From Thermoplasmata archaeon (GTDB lineage Bacteria; Actinomycetota; Acidimicrobiia; Acidimicrobiales; Acidimicrobiaceae), in NCBI GenBank assembly GCA_021836665.1, contig JAKBHQ010000360.1:1-5176 (forward strand): DNA of 5,176 nt, in the 5' to 3' direction. The position numbers and the translations under genes were made by a program. The notes beneath the pieces were generated by a model that was not told the DNA's origin, did no database searches, and worked only from the letters and a program-made list of their open reading frames with translations. The stretch's first letter is position 1. Each line of letters opens with the position of its first letter. Positions 1 to 4,890 of this stretch are shown piece after piece.

Positions 1-1
1 A

Positions 2-148
2 GCATGCCTTTTGGCTAGCTGTGGATTGAAAGCTAATTCTGGAAGTCGTTGGATTGTCGATGCGGAAAAGAACCGACGTTCGAAGCGCCTTGAGCAAATG
101 GCTAACTCGGCGTGTCGAAACATCCGCCCAAGATTCGCGGAGGCTTAG
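2..148 (+). CDS. Possible C-terminal tail of an upstream protein (YdeI/OmpD-associated-like), 5' truncated by window edge
   Basis: A frame is open from the left edge to a TAG at 146-148, giving 48 residues with no start in the window. The stretch WIVDAEKNRRSKRLEQ (residues 17-32) resembles, from memory, the C-terminal helix of YdeI/OmpD-associated (bacteriocin-protection) proteins, which has the pattern W-[IV]-x-x-A-[KE]-[KR]-x-x-[TR]-[RS]-x-R-[RIL]. That is the only functional hint. Against it: three cysteines in 48 residues is unusual, third-position base use is not strongly biased, and an open frame of this length arises by chance fairly often. If real, the gene ends about 190 bases before the regulator and is not obviously part of the propionate operon. 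The family call is weak, and the coding call is about even odds. Confidence 0.4.
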   Translation, partial: ACLLASCGLKANSGSRWIVDAEKNRRSKRLEQMANSACRNIRPRFAEA

Positions 149-171
149 ATCGACTACTAGTGATCTTGGGC
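126..171. repeat. 9-bp perfect inverted repeat (possible hairpin or operator)
   Basis: GCCCAAGAT at 126-134 is the exact reverse complement of ATCTTGGGC at 163-171, with 28 bases between. The left arm lies in the last codons of the possible upstream gene, and its TAG (146-148) lies in the loop. No T-run follows position 171 (next bases ACTGAGCATTTC), so it does not fit a canonical intrinsic terminator. It may be an mRNA 3'-end stabilising hairpin or a protein site. A 9-bp perfect match at this distance is unlikely, but not impossible, by chance. Confidence 0.4.
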
Positions 172-244
172 ACTGAGCATTTCGGCAATTCAAAACGTCC
201 TATTTGGAGGACAAACTTTTGCAAAAGTAGTGTTAAAGCGCTGA

Positions 245-252
245 TGTATACA
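245..252. promoter_or_regulatory. Candidate GntR-family operator, site 1 (TGTATACA)
   Basis: TGTATACA is a perfect 8-bp palindrome with a GT..AC core. GntR-family regulators commonly bind palindromes built on GT(N)xAC, and FCD-subfamily sites often contain this core. A second GTATAC lies exactly 63 bp downstream (309-314), six turns of B-DNA, so the two would face the same side of the helix. The site is in the right place for autoregulation of the adjacent regulator and its operon. The assignment is inference from position and symmetry. Confidence 0.4.
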
Positions 253-276
253 GAACATAGGGAAAAGGGCAAATAT

Positions 277-296
277 TTTGGCAGAAATGCGCCAAA
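277..296. repeat. Inverted repeat TTTGGC-N8-GCCAAA
   Basis: TTTGGC at 277-282 and GCCAAA at 291-296 are perfect 6-bp arms around an 8-base spacer, lying between the two GTATAC sites. It could form a small hairpin in the 5' leader or be a binding site. It also covers the alternative TTG start at 278, which would put that start inside structure. Arms this short can occur by chance. Confidence 0.25.
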
Positions 297-308
297 TAAG
301 GGATCTGC

Positions 309-314
309 GTATAC
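309..314. promoter_or_regulatory. Candidate GntR-family operator, site 2 (GTATAC)
   Basis: This is a second GTATAC palindrome, 23 bases before the chosen regulator start. It matches the core of site 1, but the flanking bases (C on the left, A on the right) do not extend the symmetry. About one GTATAC is expected by chance in 5.2 kb; a third copy at 4295-4300 lies inside prpC and is probably incidental. The interest is in the close, in-phase pairing with site 1. Confidence 0.35.
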
Positions 315-323
315 AATGGCTTC

Positions 324-331
324 AAAGGGAG
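324..331 (+). promoter_or_regulatory. Ribosome binding site supporting the ATG start of the regulator
   Basis: AAAGGGAG ends 6 bases before the ATG at 338. It favours that start over the TTG at 278, which has only GGGAAAAGGG (261-269) at 8 bases and would add 20 residues ahead of the normal GntR N-terminus. Confidence 0.6.
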
Positions 332-337
332 CGCAGG

Positions 338-1021
338 ATGGCAAAAAAAGCGAGCGAAAAAGCTTACGAAATCTTACGTGACGAGATCCTTGATTGGACG
401 CTTGCCCCAGGCACCATCCTCGGTGAAGTGGAGCAGGCACTCAGACTCGGTGTCTCTCGAACGCCCCTCCGGGAAGCACTCGGGAGGTTGACCGCCGATG
501 GTTTGGTAACCAACGATCTCGGACGTGGTCTCGTCGTAACCGCCCTTTCTACTAAGAATGTGGAGGAGCTTTTTGAGCTGAGGCAGGCATTGGAACAGCA
601 GGCGGCGAGGCTGGCGGCAAGGCATAGGGACCCAGATCTTTTCTTGGCGCTTAAGGCTGAATTTGTCGAAATGGCCTCCGCCAGGATGCTCGACGAGTCG
701 GGCAGACAGGGCTACTACGACCTTGTTAGACGCTTTGACGAAGCGATAGACCAATCGGTTAGCAATCAATACCTGCTAGGGGCACTCCGTAACTTGCGGA
801 TACACCTTTCCAGACTTAGACGACTAGCCCAGGACAACCCTTTTCGTTTAGTGGAATCTGCTTCGGAACACCTCGTGATAGTGGGTGCTATAGCGGATGG
901 AGATAGTGAACTCGCAGCTCACGCCACTCATATCCATCTGTACAAGAGCTTGCGCTATGCACTGTCTCTTGCTCAGGGTGAAGATGGACACCTGCGAGAT
1001 TTGAAGTCACAACCCGCATAG
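338..1021 (+). CDS. GntR-family (FCD subfamily) transcriptional regulator, probable regulator of the prp operon
   Basis: A 227-residue DNA-binding regulator, usual length for the FadR/FCD group. Residues 7-70 form the winged helix-turn-helix: SEKAYEILRDEIL starts helix 1, LAPG is the turn typical of the family, and VSRTPLREALGRL (39-51) is the recognition helix region, followed by wing residues GLVTNDLGRGLVV. Residues 74-215 form the FCD ligand-binding helical domain (LFELRQALEQQAARLAA; EHLVIVGAIADGD at 177-189; AAHATHIH at 193-200). Oddity: where most FCD proteins have D-x-x-x-[FH]H metal ligands, this one reads VRRFD (130-134), although H178 and the 195/198/200 histidines remain. The ATG start is chosen for its Shine-Dalgarno sequence and family N-terminus; a TTG at 278 would give 247 residues. 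It lies 36 bases ahead of prpD on the same strand, so control of propionate catabolism and of itself is the natural inference. The ligand is unknown, with methylcitrate or a propionate derivative plausible. Confidence 0.88.
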   Translation: MAKKASEKAYEILRDEILDWTLAPGTILGEVEQALRLGVSRTPLREALGRLTADGLVTNDLGRGLVVTALSTKNVEELFELRQALEQQAARLAARHRDPDLFLALKAEFVEMASARMLDESGRQGYYDLVRRFDEAIDQSVSNQYLLGALRNLRIHLSRLRRLAQDNPFRLVESASEHLVIVGAIADGDSELAAHATHIHLYKSLRYALSLAQGEDGHLRDLKSQPA

Positions 1022-1027
1022 CGGGTT
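1011..1027 (+). repeat. Perfect 7-bp hairpin carrying the gntR stop codon
   Basis: AACCCGC (1011-1017), loop ATA, GCGGGTT (1021-1027). The TAG stop of the regulator (1019-1021) sits in the loop and at the first base of the right arm. A short TTTGT follows, too weak for a confident terminator. It could partly attenuate transcription or mark an mRNA processing or stability point between the regulator and the enzyme genes, or it could be a DNA operator close to prpD. Confidence 0.45.
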
Positions 1028-1057
1028 TGTAAGCGACGTGAAGTTAAAAGGACAGCT

Positions 1058-2575
1058 ATGACACAGAACCTAGAAGTCAGAACGCATAAGAGCGAAGAGA
1101 ACTTGTCCAAAAAGGATCAGTTGGCTTGGAAGATTGCCGAGGTGGCAACTGATCCGGTCGAACTCAATGAGGCGGTGATTGAGGCGGTAATCAACCGGAT
1201 TATCGACAATGCATCGGTGGCAGCGGCGAGTTTGCTTAGGCGACCCGTGGTCGCTGCGAGGTCCCAGGCCCTTGCGCACCCATACAGCCCAGGATCTACC
1301 GTTCTCGGTGAGAGTGCCGAGAAGAGATATTCCCCGGAGTGGGCAGCTTGGGCAAATGCGGTGGCGGTCAGAGAGCTCGATTATCACGACACCTTTCTCT
1401 CGGCTGAGTATTCCCATCCCGGTGACAACATCCCCCCGGTTCTTGCGGTCGCTCAGCACACCGCAAGGAGCGGTTATGACCTGTTGCGAGGGATAGCGAC
1501 CGGATATGAGGTACAGATTGACCTTGCAAAGGCGATCTCACTTCACCAACATCGAATCGACCACGTGGCTCATCTTGGGCCGAGCGCAGCCGCTGGAATC
1601 GGGACCCTACTGAATCTCGATACCGAGACTATTTTTCAGGCGATCGGTCAGGCTTTGCACACCACTACCGCAACGAGACAGTCGCGAAAGGGAGAGATTT
1701 CGAGCTGGAAGGCCTACGCTCCGGCTTTCGCATCCAAGGTAGCGATCGAGTCGGTCGATCGGGCGATGAGGGGCGAGACCTCCCCTACCCCGATCTACGA
1801 AGGGGAAGACGGAGTGATCGCTTGGATGCTAAGTGGGCCAGATGCGTCGTATCAGGTATCCCTGCCGGCTCCCGGCGAGGAGAAGAGGGCGATCCTGGAC
1901 AGCTACACCAAGGAGCACTCCGCTGAATATCAAGCGCAGGCCTGGATAGACCTCGCCCGGAAGCTCCATAATGAACGGCCAGAGCTAGGCGATCCGAAGA
2001 AGATCTCGAAGATTGTGATCTTCTCTTCGCACCACACCCACTTCGTGATAGGTTCGGGCGCCAAAGATCCACAAAAGTACGATCCATCCGCCAGCCGCGA
2101 GACCCTTGACCATTCGATCCCGTATATCTTTGCAGTCGCCCTTCAGGATGGAAGCTGGCACCACGTCGACTCATACTCCCCGCAAAGGGCTAATCGTCCC
2201 GACACGGTGGAGCTTTGGCAGAAGATCACGACGAAAGAGGATCCGACCTGGACCAAGAGGTATCACTCGTTGGATCCGCTGGAGAAGGCATTCGGCGGAA
2301 GGGTGGAGATAACTCTATCCGACGGTTCGAAGGTGGTCGAAGAGATCGCCGTCGCCGATGCCCATCCTCTCGGAGCGAGACCATTCGCTAGGGCTGACTA
2401 CATAAGAAAGTTCAGAACTCTAGCCGAGGGTGTGCTCGATCCAAAGGAGATTGAGCGATTCATATCGGTGGCGGAGAACACCTCCGAATTGAAAGCCAAC
2501 CAACTTTCCGAGCTGACGATAGTTGCCAAGCCGGGTCTCTTGGCTAGTGTTCCCTATCCGAAGGGACTCTTCTAA
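1058..2575 (+). CDS. prpD: 2-methylcitrate dehydratase PrpD
   Basis: A 505-residue cytoplasmic enzyme of the MmgE/PrpD family, slightly longer than the roughly 480-residue enterobacterial form. It dehydrates 2-methylcitrate to 2-methyl-cis-aconitate without an Fe-S cluster, the second step of the methylcitrate cycle. Recognisable blocks run in order: RELDYHDTF (105-113), [15 protein letters not shown] (119-133), [18 protein letters not shown] (163-180), [17 protein letters not shown] (211-227), [11 protein letters not shown] (248-258), [16 protein letters not shown] (285-300), [16 protein letters not shown] (347-362), [15 protein letters not shown] (373-387) and [18 protein letters not shown] (436-453). 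The charged N-terminal residues 1-20 are poorly conserved. The ATG start is supported by AAAAGGA (1046-1052) with 5-base spacing. It lies 36 bases after the regulator, and its TAA shares one base with the prpB ATG. The full motif set and reading frame are intact. A distant MmgE-type paralogue is unlikely given prpB and prpC alongside. Confidence 0.97.
   Translation: MTQNLEVRTHKSEENLSKKDQLAWKIAEVATDPVELNEAVIEAVINRIIDNASVAAASLLRRPVVAARSQALAHPYSPGSTVLGESAEKRYSPEWAAWANAVAVRELDYHDTFLSAEYSHPGDNIPPVLAVAQHTARSGYDLLRGIATGYEVQIDLAKAISLHQHRIDHVAHLGPSAAAGIGTLLNLDTETIFQAIGQALHTTTATRQSRKGEISSWKAYAPAFASKVAIESVDRAMRGETSPTPIYEGEDGVIAWMLSGPDASYQVSLPAPGEEKRAILDSYTKEHSAEYQAQAWIDLARKLHNERPELGDPKKISKIVIFSSHHTHFVIGSGAKDPQKYDPSASRETLDHSIPYIFAVALQDGSWHHVDSYSPQRANRPDTVELWQKITTKEDPTWTKRYHSLDPLEKAFGGRVEITLSDGSKVVEEIAVADAHPLGARPFARADYIRKFRTLAEGVLDPKEIERFISVAENTSELKANQLSELTIVAKPGLLASVPYPKGLF
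2561..2566 (+). promoter_or_regulatory. prpB ribosome binding site inside the end of prpD
   Basis: AAGGGA lies in the last codons of prpD, 8 bases before the prpB ATG. With the TAATG stop/start overlap (2573-2577) it suggests translational coupling of the two enzymes, although prpB retains its own good Shine-Dalgarno sequence. Confidence 0.6.
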
Positions 2576-3474
2576 TGCTTTACGCTAAGACGACTCCAGA
2601 TAATAAGAGGGCCAATCTGAGAGAGGCACTTCGTAGCGGAGATCTCCTTCGCTTCCCGGGCGCTTTCAATCCACTGGTCGCAAAGATGATCCAGAACAAG
2701 GGCTTTGAAGGTGTCTACATCTCTGGGGCGGTTCTCAGCGCCGACCTAGGCCTACCCGATATCGGCTTGACGACACTCAGCGAGGTCGCCTCTCGGTCCG
2801 CCCAGATTGCCCGGGTAACTGACCTTCCTGTTTTGGTCGACGCCGATACCGGCTTCGGTGAGCCGATGAACGTAGCGAGGACGGTCCAGACCCTCGAAGA
2901 CGCGGGTGTATCGGCAATCCACATCGAAGATCAGATCAACCCCAAGCGCTGCGGCCACCTAGACGGAAAGTCAGTCGTCTCCTTGGATGAAGCCCAGAAG
3001 CGAATAAAGGCTGCGGTCGACGCTAGGCGACACGGTGACCTATTGATTATGGCCAGAACCGACGTGCGGGCCATCGACGGATTGAAGGTGGCAACCGACA
3101 GAGCCAAAGCCTTGGTCGATGCCGGAGCGGACGCTATCTTCCCCGAAGCGATGAAGGACCTTTCGGAGTTCGAAGCGATGAGAAAGGCCGTTGACGTACC
3201 GATATTAGCCAACATGACCGAGTTTGGAAAGAGCGACCTCTTCACTAACGAACAGCTCGAAGGAGTGGGGGTCAACATCGTCATCTATCCGGTTTCGCTT
3301 TTGAGGCTCGCAATGGGCATCGCCGACCGGGCGCTCGATGTCTTGATCGAAAAGGGCTCGCTCGAAAGCCTCTTGGGGGAAATGCAGCATCGGATTGATC
3401 TGTACGAACTCCTCGATTATCAGTCATATAACGCCTTCGATTCATCCGTTTTCAACTTCAACATCAATCGTTAG
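2575..3474 (+). CDS. prpB: 2-methylisocitrate lyase PrpB
   Basis: A 299-residue member of the isocitrate lyase/PEP mutase superfamily, normal length for PrpB. It cleaves 2-methylisocitrate to pyruvate and succinate, the last step of the methylcitrate cycle, as a Mg2+-dependent TIM-barrel enzyme in the cytoplasm. Visible signatures: PGAFNPLVAKM (28-38); YISGAVLSADLGLPDIG (48-64); the metal-binding DADTGFGEP (89-97, with D89 and D91); HIEDQ (116-120); the active-site loop KRCGH (124-128) with catalytic C126; MARTD (159-163); and NMTEFG (213-218). The KRCGH loop with DADTGFG and NMTEFG points to methylisocitrate lyase rather than PEP mutase or oxaloacetase, and the small size argues against true isocitrate lyase. 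The start codon overlaps the prpD stop by one base. The C-terminal residues 280-299, rich in aromatic residues and Asn, match the usual PrpB tail. Confidence 0.96.
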   Translation: MLYAKTTPDNKRANLREALRSGDLLRFPGAFNPLVAKMIQNKGFEGVYISGAVLSADLGLPDIGLTTLSEVASRSAQIARVTDLPVLVDADTGFGEPMNVARTVQTLEDAGVSAIHIEDQINPKRCGHLDGKSVVSLDEAQKRIKAAVDARRHGDLLIMARTDVRAIDGLKVATDRAKALVDAGADAIFPEAMKDLSEFEAMRKAVDVPILANMTEFGKSDLFTNEQLEGVGVNIVIYPVSLLRLAMGIADRALDVLIEKGSLESLLGEMQHRIDLYELLDYQSYNAFDSSVFNFNINR

Positions 3475-3483
3475 CAATAAAAC

Positions 3484-3492
3484 AAGAGGGGA
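3484..3492 (+). promoter_or_regulatory. Ribosome binding site fixing the TTG start of prpC
   Basis: AAGAGGGGA lies 4 bases before a TTG at 3497-3499 and just after the prpB stop. It decides the start. The frame remains open upstream to an ATG at 3395, but that would overlap prpB by 80 bases and add 34 Ser/Thr/Ile-rich residues foreign to the family. Confidence 0.65.
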
Positions 3493-3496
3493 CAAA

Positions 3497-4621
3497 TTGA
3501 CTTCCGTAATTTCAGAACCAGAGATCCACAAGGGGCTCGCCAACGTAGTGGTCGACTACACGTCGATCTCGAAGGTGAGCACCGACACCAACTCCCTTTT
3601 ATATCGTGGCTATCCAGTCCAGGAGCTATCGGCAAAGTGCTCCTTCGAGGAGGTCGCCTATCTGCTTTGGTATGGGGAGCTTCCCGATGCAGGGCAGCTT
3701 AGGTCCCTGACTGAATCTGAGCGTTCGCAGAGGTCGCTCGATCCCGAAGTCAAGGAGGTCATCGATGCGATTCCTGTGACCGCGCATCCAATGGATGTCC
3801 TTCGGAGTGCTACGAGCATGATCGGGGCACTCGATCCGCGGACTAATGACAACTCCAAAGCTTCAAACTTGGAGAAGGCGATTTCACTGTTTGCCAAGCT
3901 TCCGGCTGTCGTCGCCTACGATCAGCGTCGCAGGCACTCCTTGGAGCTCATAGAGCCACGAGATGATCTCAGCTACGACGAAAACTTCTTGTACACGACA
4001 TTTGGCGAGGTTCCGGACAAAGTGGTCGTAGACGCCTTTCGAACGTCGATGATCCTCTACGCAGAGCACTCCTTCAACGCCTCGACCTTCACCGCCAGGG
4101 TGGTTACATCGACCATGTCGGATATATATTCAGCCGTGGTCGCTGCGATTGCTGCGCTAAAGGGACCATTGCATGGCGGGGCTAATGAAGCAGTGATGCA
4201 TACCTTTGACGAGATCGGCTCGGCAGATAACGTGCTTGGGTGGCTTGACTCTGCGCTTGGCAAGAAGGCCAAGATAATGGGGTTTGGCCATCGGGTATAC
4301 AAGAACGGTGACTCCCGTGTTCCAATCATGAAGGCTTCTTTGGACGCCCTCGTCAGGTACTACGGCAGATGGGACATTGCCGAACTTTACGGGCAGCTCG
4401 AAGCGGCAATGGCGGCAAGAAATGGAATCAAGCCGAACCTCGATTACCCGAGTGGGCCGGCATATCACCTCATGGGATTCGACACGCCGACCTTCACGCC
4501 GATATTCGTCGCAGCTCGTGTCACTGGATGGACTGCGCACGTAATGGAGCAGAACTCGACTAACTCACTAATCCGGCCACTTAGCTACTACAACGGACCG
4601 GATGAAAGACACCTTCACTAA
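3497..4621 (+). CDS. prpC: 2-methylcitrate synthase PrpC (citrate synthase family)
   Basis: A 374-residue cytoplasmic type of citrate synthase that condenses propionyl-CoA with oxaloacetate to 2-methylcitrate, opening the cycle. The family often also accepts acetyl-CoA. Conserved blocks, numbered from the TTG start: LLYRGYPVQEL (34-44), FEEVAYLLWYGELP (50-63), AHPMDVLRSATSM (96-108), AEHSFNASTFTARV (189-202), GPLHGGANEAVM (223-234), GFGHRVYKNGDSR (262-274) and NLDYPSGPAYHLMGF (314-328). By comparison with pig citrate synthase (His274, His320, Asp375) the catalytic residues are H226, H265 and D316. The tail GWTAHVMEQ (344-352) and IRPLSYYNG (359-367) is the actinobacterial PrpC form. Position and spacing (22 bases after prpB, terminators after it) make it the last gene of the operon. 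A housekeeping citrate synthase is the alternative, but the context argues strongly for PrpC. Confidence 0.95.
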   Translation: MTSVISEPEIHKGLANVVVDYTSISKVSTDTNSLLYRGYPVQELSAKCSFEEVAYLLWYGELPDAGQLRSLTESERSQRSLDPEVKEVIDAIPVTAHPMDVLRSATSMIGALDPRTNDNSKASNLEKAISLFAKLPAVVAYDQRRRHSLELIEPRDDLSYDENFLYTTFGEVPDKVVVDAFRTSMILYAEHSFNASTFTARVVTSTMSDIYSAVVAAIAALKGPLHGGANEAVMHTFDEIGSADNVLGWLDSALGKKAKIMGFGHRVYKNGDSRVPIMKASLDALVRYYGRWDIAELYGQLEAAMAARNGIKPNLDYPSGPAYHLMGFDTPTFTPIFVAARVTGWTAHVMEQNSTNSLIRPLSYYNGPDERHLH

Positions 4622-4689
4622 CGCCGGTTCAGACGGGTTGTCCCTAGATCCCTAAAGAGCAATCTCACCCTACATGACGGACACAGTAT

Positions 4690-4723
4690 TCTCCAGGCCG
4701 GATTACTCCATCTGGCCTGGAGA
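4690..4723 (+). repeat. 10-bp perfect hairpin downstream of prpC
   Basis: TCTCCAGGCC (4690-4699) pairs perfectly with GGCCTGGAGA (4714-4723) around a 14-base loop. No T-run follows, so on its own it is not a canonical terminator. It may protect the 3' end of the prp mRNA or be a protein-binding palindrome. Confidence 0.6.
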
Positions 4724-4727
4724 TGCT

Positions 4728-4752
4728 AAGCGCCGCTTCGGCCTTATTTATT
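4728..4752 (+). terminator. Probable intrinsic terminator of the prp operon
   Basis: GCCG (4732-4735) pairs with CGGC (4739-4742) over a CTT loop. The stem continues as AAG/CTT after a bulged C at 4731, and is followed by the T-rich TTATTTATT (4744-4752). It is a short GC stem with a U-rich tail on the strand of the operon, about 105 bases after the prpC stop. Confidence 0.55.
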
Positions 4753-4763
4753 CAATTAACGCT

Positions 4764-4795
4764 CAGCCACGCCTTTTGGCGTGGCTGGTTATCTT
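4764..4795 (+). terminator. Strong intrinsic terminator
   Basis: CAGCCACGCC (4764-4773) and GGCGTGGCTG (4778-4787) form a perfect 10-bp GC-rich stem with a TTTT loop, followed by GTTATCTT (4788-4795). This is the strongest stem in the window. On the opposite strand the sequence beyond the stem is not T-rich, so termination is expected mainly for rightward transcripts. Confidence 0.75.
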
Positions 4796-4879
4796 AAGGA
4801 TCGTCGAGTAGTGTCGGATGTGGAGTAAATTCACGAGGCATATCGTTGTCTGAAGGGATAGCAGTTGGCAAGGAAATTT

Positions 4880-4885
4880 GGAGAA
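4880..4885 (+). promoter_or_regulatory. Ribosome binding site favouring a TTG start of the last gene
   Basis: GGAGAA ends 5 bases before TTG at 4891. The in-frame ATG at 4918 has no purine-rich Shine-Dalgarno sequence at normal distance (CGTAAGTTTCTC precedes it). The TTG is therefore preferred, although ATG cannot be excluded. Confidence 0.5.
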
Positions 4886-4890
4886 CGCGC

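Larger units (their letters stand above)
149..337 (+). promoter_or_regulatory. Upstream regulatory region of the gntR-prpDBC operon
   Basis: I see no convincing gene in this stretch. It is AT-richer than the flanking genes and contains the two GTATAC sites and the TTTGGC/GCCAAA repeat listed separately. It must hold the operon promoter unless transcription reads in from the left. No good -35/-10 pair stands out: TTGCAA at 219-224 could be a -35, but at 17-bp spacing it faces only TGATGT (242-247), a poor -10. I therefore do not place the promoter precisely. Confidence 0.45.
4622..4890 (+). other. Intergenic region after prpC
   Basis: These 269 bases separate prpC from the next gene. Bases 4622-4689 show nothing I can name. 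Bases 4690-4795 carry three successive hairpins, listed separately. Bases 4796-4890 should contain the promoter and leader of the next gene. TAAATT (4826-4831) is the nearest to a -10 box, but no matching -35 is clear, so I do not call a promoter. Confidence 0.6.

Noticed and set aside
278..337. TTG start of the regulator at 278
   Set aside because: It adds 20 residues before a typical GntR N-terminus, lies in an inverted repeat, and would make the second GTATAC coding. The ATG at 338 has a better Shine-Dalgarno sequence. It is kept as an alternative, not excluded.
112..381. Plus-strand open frame of 89 codons before and overlapping the regulator
   Set aside because: It overlaps the start of the regulator in another frame, and its translation shows no family resemblance; it is probably spurious.
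102..440. Minus-strand open frame of 112 codons across the regulator's upstream region
   Set aside because: It runs into the regulator gene on the other strand and has no recognisable domain or ribosome binding site; I treat it as chance.
1785..2174. Minus-strand open frame within prpD
   Set aside because: It is an Arg/Ser-rich translation typical of the shadow of a GC-rich gene and lies wholly inside a clearly coding prpD.
3395..3496. N-terminal extension of prpC from an ATG at 3395
   Set aside because: It would overlap prpB by 80 bases, adds 34 low-complexity Ser/Thr/Ile residues not seen in citrate synthases, and lacks a suitable Shine-Dalgarno sequence. The TTG at 3497 has AAGAGGGGA in place.
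4295..4300. Third GTATAC copy
   Set aside because: It lies within the conserved GFGHRVYK codons of prpC (codons for Val-Tyr); about one copy is expected by chance in a window of this size.
1058..4621. A new biological system hidden in the operon
   Set aside because: All three structural genes are intact, standard-length methylcitrate-cycle enzymes with their catalytic motifs; nothing in them suggests a new activity.
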